41,445 nt of DNA from Arachnopeziza araneosa. Its lineage: Eukaryota > Ascomycota > Leotiomycetes > Helotiales > Arachnopezizaceae. Shown one piece after another: positions 11,101-22,699 of this stretch. The number at the start of each line of letters is the position of its first letter. Position 1 is the stretch's first letter. The position numbers were made by a program, and so were the translations under genes. The stretch spans positions 1 to 41,445 of the forward strand of contig QYAI01000201.1 in the NCBI GenBank assembly GCA_003988855.1, in the 5' to 3' direction. The notes below the pieces were generated by a model, which saw only the letters and a list, made by a program, of their open reading frames with translations, was not told the DNA's origin and searched no databases.

Positions 11101-13185
11101 GGCAGCCTCAAGGTGTATACTGTTCTATATCATCTTCTAAAGTCTTTTCAGGCCACTTTCAATGACACACCCCCCTTGGCTATGATTGTTGATGGTTTAT
11201 CTAACAACAAGGATATGAGACCAGTTCGAAATGTCAATGGATTGCTGTGCAAAGCTTGCAGCCTTGGAATGGCAGGGTCTAACTCTAACCTCCCAAAGAA
11301 ACATTACTCATTCCCTCAGCTCGTCAACCACTTTTATTCAATCCACGAGCAAGGTGTTTCTAAAGAAACTGTTGGCCATCTACCCGATTGGACTCGAGAC
11401 ATGGTTGAGCTTCCAGACACAGCTAAGTTGGTATCTGTTGTTAACGCGCCAGGTTTGGACGATAAAAAGCTTGCCCTTTTAACTGATGCTGTGCCTTCAC
11501 TTCTCCAACCAAGTGGAACAAGCCTGGATGACTACCAAGAAGATCGCCTTCAATCTTATGGAGAGTTTGCACAACCCGAATATGCACACCTGGCACCTTC
11601 GCAAGACAACCATCATAAATATTATGCAACAAATGAAAGTGGACGACCTTCCGATACGGGAAGTGTCACCTATGAAAGTGGTGAATACGATCCTAGAAAT
11701 CCAGGTGATCTCTCTGCTGTCTCTGGTTCCTTTCAAACAGATATCAAGGGCATTCAATCCTCCAGAAATGTTGCAATAAGGAATGACTCAATCCCCAGTC
11801 GATATTCGCACCAGGTAGAAGACACACAAGACTCTTCACGTTCCTATACCGAACAGCGGCCAGTTTCCCAAGATACTCCAATTGGTCTCTATGGACGTAC
11901 CCGAGAGGAGCTGCCCATATACACGGATCGGCCTACACGATATCTTGAGCCTGAAGAAATTAAGTATTGGGTTCGGCGAGAGCCAACCGGAAAATACGGC
12001 CACAGCGTACCTATGCACAGAGATTACACAGACTCCAACTCTCAAGCTTATTTGGTGAACCACGAAAGCATTCCGGTCAATAATTCTTACGCGAGACCCA
12101 CACAATCACGACCGTTTGATGACCCTGCTGCTCAACATAGTCGAATCTACGATGTTGTCGCCCAAATATCCCAGCAAGCTCAAAAGGCTCAGCAGACCCG
12201 AGACCGAAAATCTGAGAAAGAAGATCCTGTTGACGGTGGCTTAGAAGACGGCGAAGTGCGTGTTATCGCAAGCTCAAACACTACAGCTAGCCGAAATCCT
12301 GCAACGGAAGAGAATAGCGCAGCTGAACGGTTTTTGAATAATTTTCGTCCTGGTGAGCATTATGAGAGTTCAGCGCTGCGGACTGATCGGGAAGACCCTC
12401 AACCTGGAGATCGCAGTGGCAACGTAAGATATGTCTATGAGGAACGTGAACCATCGCGTCGCATATACGCCGGGCACGAGGACGATCTGCCAGTCCGACG
12501 CATTGTTCGCCCTATCGAAGAGATTTCTCATGATGGATACGCAATTCATGAACGGGGTCCACCAAGGCAAATTCGCACCTACGCTGAGGAGCCAATCCAG
12601 CGCGAACGCTCGCCAGAGCTTGTGGATCACAGATTCAAGCTGAACAATGCCGTCTACCTTGAAGAGAGACAGAACAGTCAAGGACCTTATCGTGCACCTA
12701 ATAGGTATGCACGATATGAGAGTGTCCGATTAGAGAACGATCGAGATCGTTCGAGGTCGCCACCATACGTTAAAGTGGGTCCACAACCAGGGCAATATCG
12801 CGAACGCAGTCCTGAAACTCACCCACAACCTATCTATCGCACTCAAATACCTCCTGCTGGTGAAGAGGTTGTCTATGAGAGACCACCCCCACGACAAGAA
12901 TATCACCGCGTTTACGTTGGAGAGCCTAGACTGCGCGAGCCGCGGTACGAAGAAGCCTATGAATTAGTGAGGGTATCAGATCCACAAGGAGACTATATGA
13001 TTCGTCGACCTGTGAGAAGGGAGCCAGTCTATGCCCCGTACGAAGATGAGGTCTACACACGACAGCCGGTGTATGAGACCCGTCAACCATTGGCGAGGAC
13101 TGAACTTCAATTCACTGAAGATGAGTATGATCCAAAGCACCCTGAGCCTCCGCCAGTGCCTGTTCACCAGGCAAGGTATCAGTGA
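8114..13185 (+). CDS. large F-box protein with Cys/His clusters and RS/RE-rich tail
   Basis: Two exons (8114-9515 and 9590-13185) joined by a 74-base GTAAGT...CATAG intron give 1665 residues. I chose ATG 8114 as the first in-frame ATG (open frame continues upstream to a GTG). Residues about 142-180 look like an F-box (L-L-P-P-E-I-W-H-R-I-F-T-F), implying an SCF ubiquitin-ligase adaptor. A C-x3-C-x2-C cluster begins near 229 and a C-x2-C near 272. In the second half, C-x2-C...H-x4-H-like modules occur at about 709 and 1020, separated by a Q/P/Y/G-rich low-complexity stretch. The last 500 residues are charged, R/E/Y-rich with RSRSPP-like pieces, reminiscent of RNA-associated proteins. The function is not known to me; the F-box plus possible RNA-binding tail suggests substrate recruitment in RNA metabolism, which is inference only. 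Confidence 0.85.
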
Positions 13186-14717
13186 GAAGGACAAGTGGGG
13201 TCCATTTACGTTTTCTCTTTCATATCTGTATAATAACACAATGCTTCGTGGCACCCCAGCTGAGCATGATCTCAGGCTCTGGAAACCTTGTTTTCTTGGG
13301 TTGAGCTCTTTTCTGTGTATAACTCTGTTGTATTATTCCATGTAATGTGGACCACTGTGTTGAATTCTTTTGTATTCTCAAAATTTTGTGGATTGGTGGA
13401 GTTCATTCATGACCGCGATACCCTAGAAGGTCACGGTGAATAAGTCTTTACTTCCTGCTGTGAGGCCTACCCGCCCGCCAATGTGTATAATAATAAAAAA
13501 AGTTCTCATTATGAGATGAATCCTCGTTTATATTTGATTTCATTCATTAAACTTTCTCTGTGCAACTCGAACTTTTATCACGCAGCAAGAAGGTATAGAG
13601 CTTGTTGAAGTCAGCTTTGAATACACTCCGAATTCATTCGTGCTACTTTGCGTGAAATGAGCAGTGTAGGCAAGCAATGGCTAACGCTATATTTCAATTT
13701 TCAAATCGATAAAATGATACCTGACAAGCAGTAAGCCATTGGTTATAGCTAAAGACCTCCATTATTGTTCAAACCTAGTAAAGACAACGCGATCTTCTGA
13801 GTCCTTCGTCCGATTATAGCTCTGTTATTTGTGCAGACATCCTTCTTATCAGATCTTACCCTCTCGGGTTTTCTCCCTCCACATATCCGAATATCGTTTG
13901 AGATTCTCTTGTCGTGGAGAATAGAGTGATTGAGAAGATGGTAATATGCTCTTTCTCAGACCTGAAGATGATCTCGGGCGTAGCTTAAAGGGAAAGAAGT
14001 AGCATTCTTCGGTTAAGCTTTTAGCATTTTCGTGGCTTGTTAGCTAATTTTTTATTTTGTAAAATTTTCTACGAATGTACAGTGCTCTTCTTGCTTTCCA
14101 GAGCAAGCTCAGGATCTATGCTTTAGTATCGGTTTTTGGCTCAATTAATATTTCCTGTATATCTTCCAAATCACAAGTCACACAGAATTAAGACAAATGA
14201 TGCAAAAATAACTGCATGGATCGTTATTGTTATTTTCCGTATTTAGTCCTACAAAATCTTGCCACTCCTCCCCGCAAGACCGAAGATCCATGCCGAAACG
14301 AAGAAAGGTCGTTACCATTCCCCATCTTCATACCTATCCCACTGATAATAGAAAGAGAGCTGCCCGTCATGTCATCATATGCCCATTTTTGAAAACCTCC
14401 ATTTTAGGCTCGAACGCCAGCAATGAGTGAATGAGAGCATATGGACGGAGTCTCGCCCTAAAAGGTTGTAAAGAGAGAAAAGAAAAAAAAAGGGTATCTG
14501 CGCATGTTTCAGTCATCGTAAACGGTGAATGATTCGTGAGCCATGGATAGAGATCGTTAGCATGAGAGCATTCCAGCGCCTCGACAAAGCTAGAGACGAT
14601 CCGTGATATTATCCATTTCTTGAGATTACCATAAGTAAGCTCTACGTCCTTGGAAGGATGATGTACTTGATAATATGATAAACTTTGTAGTGCAAATCGA
14701 GATTCGAGATTCATACT
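13186..14717. other. long convergent intergenic region
   Basis: 1.5 kb between the 3' ends of the F-box and Edc4-like genes. AT-rich runs near 13490 and 14040-14060; no gene, tRNA or repeat recognised. Confidence 0.5.
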
Positions 14718-17700
14718 TCAAAGACCATGCTGGGCGTTACTCATACCTGACATGCCACCCATAATCTCGAGAGCACGGCTAGTTTCGAGGATGCGATTGG
14801 AGGCAGCAACAAGGAGGGAGAGGCGCTTGAGCAATGGATCCTGAGCAGCAATCTGACTAACACGCATAAAGAGGTGCTCAAGGCGTTGGATATAGATGCC
14901 TACGATCTTGGGGATAAGGCTGCGAACTTGGTCATCCTATTATATATTAGCTAAGTAATGAATGATTGAACCAAGGACAACTTACGCAAGTACCAGCAGT
15001 GACATTCGCCTGGAAGGCAATGACGATAACCTCCATCCAAGAGACACGTTGTCGAAGCAGTTCATCCTCAAAGTCAACACTTAGAGTAGCGCCAAGTGAA
15101 AGGAGTAGCAATGGGCTCAAATCGCGGAGGAAGTCGGGATTAAATTTACAGAAGTAGTTGACGAAAAACTCTTGCTCTCGCTGAGTTTGAAGCCATTGGA
15201 TGACAGCATCCTCGTAGTGACCAGAGCTCATTGAGGTTGTAATACTATGCATCATTTTATCATATTCTTCATCGGCTTTCTCAATAGGTCCGGTCAAACC
15301 AGTAGAAGATCTCGAGACGGAGCTTTCATTCTTGACATGACTTTCGCTTGGACGACTCGTAGCTTGCCGTCTTTCTTGTTGCAAGCGGAGAAACTCAGCC
15401 TGGAATTCGGTCTGTGCAGCAGCCATAGATGAAACGGTCTCTGACAAACCAGTCACGAGTTGGGTGAGTTGCTCAATCTTAATACTATCAGCCTGACGTT
15501 GTCGCTCCATCATGTTGATTTGTTCTGCAGAATGGCGCTGGATATCAGCAGCAACTTTTTGGCTTGTTTGAATAGCGAGAGTCGTAAATTGCGGGATAAC
15601 AGAACCTTGGAGCAACGTGTGGAATTCTTCCTCAACTTTGAATGCGACCGACTTGGCAAGGGCATCTGAAACAAGCTTAAGTAGTTGCGGTTGGTGAAAT
15701 GCTTTATTAATCGCATCGGGAAGCGACTTTGTAAGCTCTCTGGGAACGTGATTGGCAACGTGAGAGTTCAACTTTGGCCCAAGTTGTTCTTGGACAGCTT
15801 TGACTGCAAGGTCAGATGCAACCGGTAGGACATCAGTCTGAATAGCTTTGTTGACAATGCGACCAAGAGTGACTTCAATATTGTCAGATAAAGTAGCGCC
15901 GATTAATCGAAGCATTGCTTCTTGATTAGCACCAAAGGTGGCTTCCTGAACCTTTTTGTCAATCTTGAAATCGCGGAAAAGTTTCTCCAGGGAGCCACTG
16001 AATAGCTTTTCAATGCTCTTCAATGAATTGTCAGAGAATTCTGCAGGTGCGCTGGAGGCCATGACTGATTCGGGAGCTGTGTTAACAGCAGCCTTGGAGA
16101 GTGTTCCGTTACGAGCCATAGATGAAGGATCGAGGACAGGAGTCTTCGAAAGAGTTGCGGCGTGAGAAGGACCTGGTGCACTGGAGGGGTCTGCAGTAGT
16201 GTTCTTTCTTCTTCCGCTAGGGTTCTTCCTCTTCTCAGATTTCTCGGCACCACTGGTAGTTGCAGGTCCACCGTTCGTAGATGTGACGTCTTTCTTTTCG
16301 ATTTTGTCTTCACCTTTAGTGTTTGACGACTCTGGCTGAGCGGGCTTCTTCGAGATTTCTTTTGGAGCTTCTTTAAATCCCGCCTCTTTAGCAGCAGGTC
16401 GTGGAACGATTCGCGTAGGAGCGGGAGCTTGTGTCGCCGGGTCAGAGACTTCGGGTGTAATCGTTGAAGGAATTTCTTTTATAGATTCAATAGTGATGAC
16501 GCCAACTTTTTCGGCGACAACTGGGTGAATGACTTTATTGTCTGAAGTCCAACCAAGGTCAGCTTGCTTGATGTTGAGACACGTAACACCTTTCGAATGC
16601 ATGCAATATAGCTCGAAGAGGGTTGAAGAATCGCTTGCGTTAGCGGAATTAGGAGTTTGCAAGATATCCAAACTTCTAAGGACGCCCTTGTTTGCAAACG
16701 AGTATTCTCGCATGCCACTAATAACGGCAGTTGACTCTGGCTTGGCAATCAGACCATCACCAGCAACCTTTTCGATATATTCGGCTTGTGTGATAGATTT
16801 TGGCAAGACATATTTAGGAGCTGAAAGATGCAGGAAGTATATCGAGTTGCGAGTGGGATGTCCAACGACAATCATTCCTGTAGCTGCATGATAAACAACA
16901 CTACACACAGCATCAGATTCCTTTGTGTGAGGTAGATTGATCTCCTGGACAGGTTTCTTCAAAGCCAGATCCCACAACTGGAGAGTGTGGTTCTGCTTCA
17001 TTCCTACGACGAGATATCTCAACGCACCACCTCGTTGGTATGGCCGAAGCTTGTCAACAAAGAGGACAGATGTTGGCCAGGACTTCTCAGTTGCTGGTGT
17101 GGTAGTGAAAGTAATTAGAGGCTCTTTGATCTCAACATGCTGTGAATGAGCTGGTGTTCCAAGAAGGTCAGTCTTCGTAAGACTGCGTACATCCCAGAAT
17201 TTGACCCGTCCAGCCTTGTCAAGCGAGACAATAGTAGAATCGTCCTCACTAAATGCAAAATCTTTGCCAGCTTTGCCAGTGTTGACTCGTAGTGAGTGCT
17301 TGCTGAGGTAGCGCTCAACATCCACAAGACGCTCCTTGCCATCTTTCAGGTAGGATTGTTTCATGATAGCAGAAGGCCAAATGATATTGATAAATTTTCC
17401 ACGACCAACAGCAAAGAAATCGGGATGATTCGAGCTCTTTCTAGCCCTAGTCTTCAAAACACCTCCAGCAGATTCGGTTTCTTGGGAATGAATGGGAGGA
17501 AGAGCAAAGCCAAACATCTCAGGATGGCTCTCTTCAATATGATCTCCCTCGCCATCCTTAACAAGAGCCCAATAAACCGTGCCGCTGATTCCAGTGGCAA
17601 TTACGGACTCCTTCAGGTCAGCTGATGAAGCAGATGTGACGACACTAAAGATGCGGTCATGGGTCTCAGTGAAGAGTCTTGCGTCCTTGCCATCATCTTG

Positions 17701-19497
17701 TCTAATGATTCGGACTCCACCGTTCTTAGACATACCATAGACGATGAAATTGTTGGAAGCAGTGACGAGGGTTCGATCAATCTGATCAAAATCCTTCTTC
17801 AAGCGAGCAATATCCATGACTGCTTCGTCGCGGAAAGTAGGACGTATTTCTTCAGTATCCTTAAGAGTGATTGATGTCCATGGTCGCATTGGGAAATTGT
17901 AAACCTTCACAAAAGACTCGTCATCCTCCTTGACAGGGCTATCCTCGGCATCGGCACTCTCCCAGCTGTCTGCAATGTGCCCATGAGCCGTCTCGTCAAT
18001 GATCTCCTTGACATTTTCAGCCACTGGAGTGGGAAGACTGTCTAAAGCACCAATATTCTCTTCTTTTTCTAATTCTCTCCGGATGTCCTTGGCAGCGATT
18101 TGTGCGCGTTCCTCGAACTCCTTATCCGACTTGGCAGATAACAAATCTCTCAAATCCTTCTCGATGGATGCATGAGCTTCAGCTTTTTTGGCACGAGCAA
18201 TTGCGTCTTGAACCTGTTTATCAGCCTGTTCTCCGACTTCTTCAACAGCGTCATGGACTGTTTCGTGAACTGGTTCGTGAACTGGTTCGTGAACAGTTTC
18301 TTTCACTGGCGGGCTAGGTGCACCAATACCAATCAGAGCTTCGACTGGCGTACGTCCATCTGGAAGAGGTGTTGGCGGGCCAGATGATGCTTGAGATTGA
18401 GCATCAAGCTTCTGCTTGCTGTGTGCAGGACTAGGTGTAGAGCTTGAAGCATCGATCTTGCGCTTATGATTAGGATTAGGATTTAGATTTGGCTGCTCTT
18501 GGCGCTTCAGAATTTGAATACCAGGGGTAATGGCTGGAACTGAAGGTCCAGGCTTGTCAGACTTAGGAGTCTGGTTACGTGGAGACGAAGCGGCTAACTG
18601 CTCAAAAGGATTGACATATGTGAAGAGACCTTGGTTAGACTTTGCAGCTGAGACTTCAGATTTGTCGTTCCCAAATGAAGCCATGCCCTCTGTAACTGAT
18701 GAACCCATCATGCTCATATCAAGGGAAGTGTCCTCGAATGATTTTGTGAGGTCTTCAACTTCATCACCAGGAGTGCTGGCTTTGCTTGGTGGCGTCAAAA
18801 CCTTTGCTGGCTTTTCTTGGGGAGACTCTTTGGGAGACTCTTTGGGCTGTGAAGGCCCTGGTCGGTTCAAGAGCTTGAGAAGGTAGGCTTGCGTATCGGC
18901 AGATGGGGCAGATGTAGCAGCACCAAAGGCTGGTTGAGGTGCTTGTGATATGGTATTGAGTTGGGGACTAGCGTGTTGGGCAGGCTTGGAGCTCATCAGA
19001 GCAGCCAAGAGGTCTTGACCACTTCGCGCAGCTGGAGCAGATATCTGACTAAAGGGCTCTGATCCTGTATAGCTCGTCGAGGGCTCGCGAGATGGAGGTA
19101 GCGGAGGGCCAATTGGGGTTGGCTGGGTTGTCGAGCTACCAGATGGTTGACTGAACTTCAAAAGATTGAGCAAGTTTGAAGTTCGATCTGTGTTCATGGC
19201 AGCGCTTGGGGGAGGCAGACCGCGCGGTTGAGAGGCTTCGACTGGACTCATGATTGCAGAGCTATGAACAGGTTGCGGAGCAGGTACAGGAGGTGTTGGA
19301 AGTGCCGACGCAACAGAAGGTGGTTGATAATTGTGAGGTGGAGGTAGAGGTGCGCTCATGTAATTATTGCTGGTACCGTAATAACTGTAAGCAGGCTCCA
19401 AGGTGATGGGCTTCGCCTGTGGTTGACTTTGCTGTCGCAAGTGAGCAAAGAGTGAATCCAAACCGTTGCCCTCGGTAGAGCTAGGATATCCAGACAT
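14718..19497 (-). CDS. EDC4: Edc4-like mRNA-decapping scaffold (WD40 plus C-terminal helical domain)
   Basis: Two exons, 19497-14986 and 14936-14718, give 1576 residues. I chose the ATG at 19497 (M-S-G-Y-P-S-S); the frame extends upstream only through non-ATG codons. Residues 1-550 are disordered with proline-rich stretches and several short leucine helices (about 12-21, 107-114, 160-169, 202-211), plus a VHEP repeat near 401-416. Residues about 570-940 form a WD40-type domain. The C-terminal 350 residues contain a long helix/coiled coil and an all-helical end with L-S-P-L-L-L-L-S-L, continued into exon 2 (I-P-K-I-V-G-I-Y-I-Q-R-L-E-H-L). This matches Edc4/Ge-1 (Pdc1 in fission yeast), the P-body scaffold that links Dcp1-Dcp2. 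The final residues after M-G-G-M-S are read through a possible donor (GTATGA), so the extreme C-terminus is uncertain. Confidence 0.88.
18257..18304 (-). repeat. 12-base tandem repeat encoding V-H-E-P/T
   Basis: Three 12-base units, two of them identical (18269-18280 and 18281-18292), with degenerate copies on each side, inside the disordered N-terminal half of the Edc4-like protein. They encode V-H-E-P-V-H-E-P-V-H-E-T. Confidence 0.9.
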
Positions 19498-20102
19498 AGT
19501 GAATGGTGAGCGCACCACAGGCGCAAATGGAAGATTTAGATAAACCAATATCGAAGCTCACGCCGACCAGGGAAAACCAAGATTCACGGACGAAGATGAC
19601 GGCGACAACAACTCTTGCCGGAAGCAAAGAGCGGTCCCGGAAAGGTTGAAGTACTTTTGAGTCAAGAGAAATGTGCTGGTAGAGAAGAAAGATTGTTTGA
19701 AGTAGATGGTGATACAACAACAAGCCTGGAGATCGAGAGCTTGGGATTTTAAGGAAAATTGGGTCCGGCCACCGAGCCAATCAATGTCGCGCGTCAAAAA
19801 CAGCGATGCCCGACATCCAGATCTCGAAATATCTGTGTACCACAGAATTTCTTTCGACACAAGAGCCGAACAATAAGGATCACCCTACACACGAACCGCG
19901 CTTCAAGCCAAGCTTTGGATTGCGTTATCGACAATTCTTCCTTACAGCACTGCTTTACTCTGCATATAAATATACGGAACTCCCCTTAACTCCGGCAGTC
20001 TGCCGCCTGCCGCCTGCCACCTGCCGCCTATTTCTGCATGCGAATGACAACCTAACCGTGGAAAAGGGACCACAGAGTCTCCTACAAGTTTAAACATCCG
20101 AA
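19498..20102. promoter_or_regulatory. divergent promoter, Edc4-like gene / small membrane-protein gene
   Basis: 605 bases between divergent start codons. A TATAAATATA box sits at 19975-19984, about 120 bases before the ATG at 20103, well placed for the rightward gene. The 7-base tandem repeat at 20000-20027 lies between this box and that ATG. Confidence 0.45.
20000..20027. repeat. 7-base tandem repeat CTGCCGC, four copies
   Basis: Units at 20000-20006, 20007-20013, 20014-20020 (one G-to-A change) and 20021-20027. It falls in the expected 5' leader or core promoter of the small membrane-protein gene. Confidence 0.9.
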
Positions 20103-20594
20103 ATGTTCTGCTTAAGAAGGTGAGTCTCATTCTAAGTGTCTTGTACAAGGCCAAGCTAATACTATCACAGTTGGCTCCCTCTGCTCTTCATACCCACAAA
20201 CGCCTCGCCCATCTTCATCTTCCTCTTCTTTGTATGCACCTACTTCCTCAACCGACCCTGTGTATACTGCTCCTTCCTTCTCCTCATACTCTTTGCCTCA
20301 TCATGTCACTGGTCAGACCACTGCTTTTTCGATTTCAGCAGCAACTGGTTCGAACCTAGAGAACCACACCTTATCGCCTCAGGGCTGTCAAACCAGACAC
20401 TGGAGAATGTTTCGATGTATGCGGGAGCACTGAATAACACGGCTACTGCGTTAGCTGGTGCTGCCCTCGAGGACGCAAAGAGAAAGCTCGCTATGCGAAC
20501 AGAGTGGACTGGAATCGGAGTAGAATGGCTACGTAGCCTGCTGGGCAAGAGAGAGTGGAGATTACCATGCGTGGATGTATATATACGGCTTTGA
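20103..20594 (+). CDS. small predicted membrane protein, family not recognised
   Basis: Two exons, 20103-20119 (17 bases) and 20171-20594, joined by a 51-base intron with a perfect GTGAGT donor, a GCTAATAC branch region and a TATCACAG acceptor, give 146 residues. The N-terminal 50 residues are strongly hydrophobic, with two segments separated by N-R-P-C-V-Y-C: either a signal anchor plus a second helix or a hairpin. Next comes an aromatic, acidic stretch (S-S-C-H-W-S-D-H-C-F-F-D-F, then N-W-F-E-P), three likely N-glycosylation sequons (NQT, NVS, NNT), an Ala/Leu helix and a basic tail with R-T-E-W-T-G-I-G-V-E-W-L. I do not recognise the family. Support for a real gene: the in-frame splice, 141 uninterrupted codons after the intron, a TATA box about 120 bases upstream and protein-like composition. 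It was easy to miss because exon 2 has no early ATG. Confidence 0.72.
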
Positions 20595-21022
20595 AAGCAG
20601 CATTGTGACGAGGAAACGATATCATGTTTTACGGGGCAAGTTTTTGGCGTTGGGCATTAGTGGCTACCATAGGCTCTCGGTCTGCATCACAGCATTGGAA
20701 GAAGTCAGTATTGTTGGATTAATCAAGCATATGAGGCGTTTCTGTACTATGCAAGGTGTTATAAGAGCTTAAATTCCAAATAACAAGGAGATAGTAGCAA
20801 AGGCAAACTAAGTTTTATAAACTAGGCTATCGCGTTCTTGTTTCTATGCGTCGTCCCTATGTTCATTCTCCTGTACTTCGCTCGCTTGTTTCAAAAATAT
20901 CTTGCAGTCGTTTCTAATTCAAGAAATAAATATTCTTGAAAAGATTGTTAGAAAGGAGTCATGCAGTGAGCGTCTTCAATTCCTGAGATAAACAAGCTGT
21001 TTGCCAAAACCTGCAGCTTACA
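20595..21022. other. convergent intergenic region
   Basis: 428 bases between the small membrane-protein gene and the ankyrin gene, AT-rich; it presumably holds both 3' ends. Nothing else seen. Confidence 0.5.
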
Positions 21023-22239
21023 CTACTTCTTCACCCAATCATTCAAGAACGCAACAATTTCCAAAAACCCATTAAGCCTAGCAACATCAATGCATTCTTC
21101 ATCAACCTTCGCTCCAGCTCCCACCAAAACCGCAACCATGTCTGCATCCCCTCTCTTACAAGCCCACTTCAAGCCTGTCCAACCTTCCCCGTCAACCGCA
21201 TCCACAAAGCCGCCGTCTCTCAATATAACACTTACTACATCTTTCGCATTCCTTTCCCCATAAATAGCTTTCCACAGAAGTGCATTATTCAACTCCTTCG
21301 GGTACATTCCTGCGTCAATCAGCACCGCCGCGATCGTCGCCGAGGTTGCTTTGTCTAATGCTGTATGGCCGAGACTTAGAGCATGAATGTCGGCATTGTG
21401 TTTAAGGAGCAGCTCGACAATGATGAGGTTCCCGCTTTCGGCGGCGATGTGAAGTGGGAGTTGGGTGTTGTAGAGATGAGGTTGAGGAGAGGCGTGGTGC
21501 GTGAGGAGGAGTCGGATGATGTCGATGCTTTGATTTGCGACGGCGAGACAGAGTGCGGTTTCACCAGACGAGTTTAAGGGAAGGTCAATAGAGACACCGC
21601 GTTTGAGTAGGGATAGGATGTTAGGCTGGTCCCTAGTTTCGACTGCAGCGAGGAGTAGTGTGGCTTCAAAATCTGCTTCTGCTTCGTTTTGGTAGAGTTC
21701 ATCCTCATCTTGAAAATGGTTCTTGTTGAGGGAGAAGAGCTCTTCACGGTCTTCCCTTTCATGTTCACCTGGGAAGTTATATTGTTCCACAAAAGGAGCT
21801 TCCAACATGAGCAACGGTGGTAAGTGTAGAAGGAGCGAGAGACTCACATGACGACCTGCCGTTCAGTTCTTCGTCAAGAAACATTGGCTCCTTCTCTAAC
21901 CCTCTAATTAGCATTGCAATCAGCTGGATGTTGGAAGGTAGCTCCAGAGCTTAGAGCTGTTTTAAGAGTGGCTTGCTCGTATATCTTTTGCTCTCATTTG
22001 CTCATGTAGTGGCTCTTAAGCTCCGAAACTCGCTCAAAGAGAACAGTAAATCGTTGAGAATAAAACTAACCATCCCAGGCATCGGAATTATTGAATTCTT
22101 TCACTCCAGGCTCATCAAAGAGTGGATATTGAATGCTATTGGTCGAACCTGTTTGAGACATATTGTGATAATCTGAAGAGAGCCAGTGGTTCTTGAGGAT
22201 TTCGTTTTGTTGTTCGTGCTTCCAAGTTTCATAAGACAT
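21023..22239 (-). CDS. ankyrin-repeat protein
   Basis: Best model has three exons (22239-22071, 21895-21848, 21798-21023) and 330 residues. The first 125 residues are hydrophilic and acidic (starting M-S-Y-E-T-W-K-H-E). From about residue 125 to the end run ankyrin repeats, with visible cores G-E-T-A-L-C-L-A-V, L-P-L-H-I-A-A-E-S-G-N, G-H-T-A-L-D-K-A and W-T-G-L-K-W-A-C-K-R-G. Ankyrin repeats bind other proteins; no catalytic domain is present, so the partner cannot be inferred. The two 5' exons are short but keep phase, with donors GTTAGT and GTGAGT and a CTAAT branch site 12 bases from the first acceptor; the second acceptor (GGAAG) is weak. A minimal alternative is a single exon from ATG 21808 (261 residues) with the same repeats. 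Confidence 0.78.
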
Positions 22240-22699
22240 CTTTTACAGATTTTGAGGTTGGTACGTGTATTGATATAAGAGGTTGGAGAATAAAGAGTTG
22301 TTCTCGAGTGCGGCTGCTGTCCTAGCAACACATTCCATGGTGTTGTGAGCTAAACATTCCGCGAGGAATATGATGATGCCTTAACTGAGAATTCAGGGTC
22401 TAAAAAGTTCGGGAAACGCTAACCACTGGTCAACCAATTTCAAAATAGACTCTACGTAGTGAAATTTCCATACACATACAGCCCTATCTTTGAATCCTCA
22501 TTGCTCTTGATTCAGTGTCTATTTTGAACCCTGCTAGATATTCTGGCATACAGTTTATTTGAAAATATAGCTTTTATGTAACCTTTTCCTTTTGAAATCA
22601 ATATGTACATTGATGCTTGTATATACAATGTGGAGCCATGTGACAAGAGGGAGTACGATCGATCATGGCTTCCAGCAGACTTTCTCTATTTCATTTTCA
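22240..22699. other. intergenic, ankyrin promoter side
   Basis: 460 AT-rich bases between the ankyrin start and the 3' end of the polysaccharide lyase gene. No gene or repeat recognised. Confidence 0.5.
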
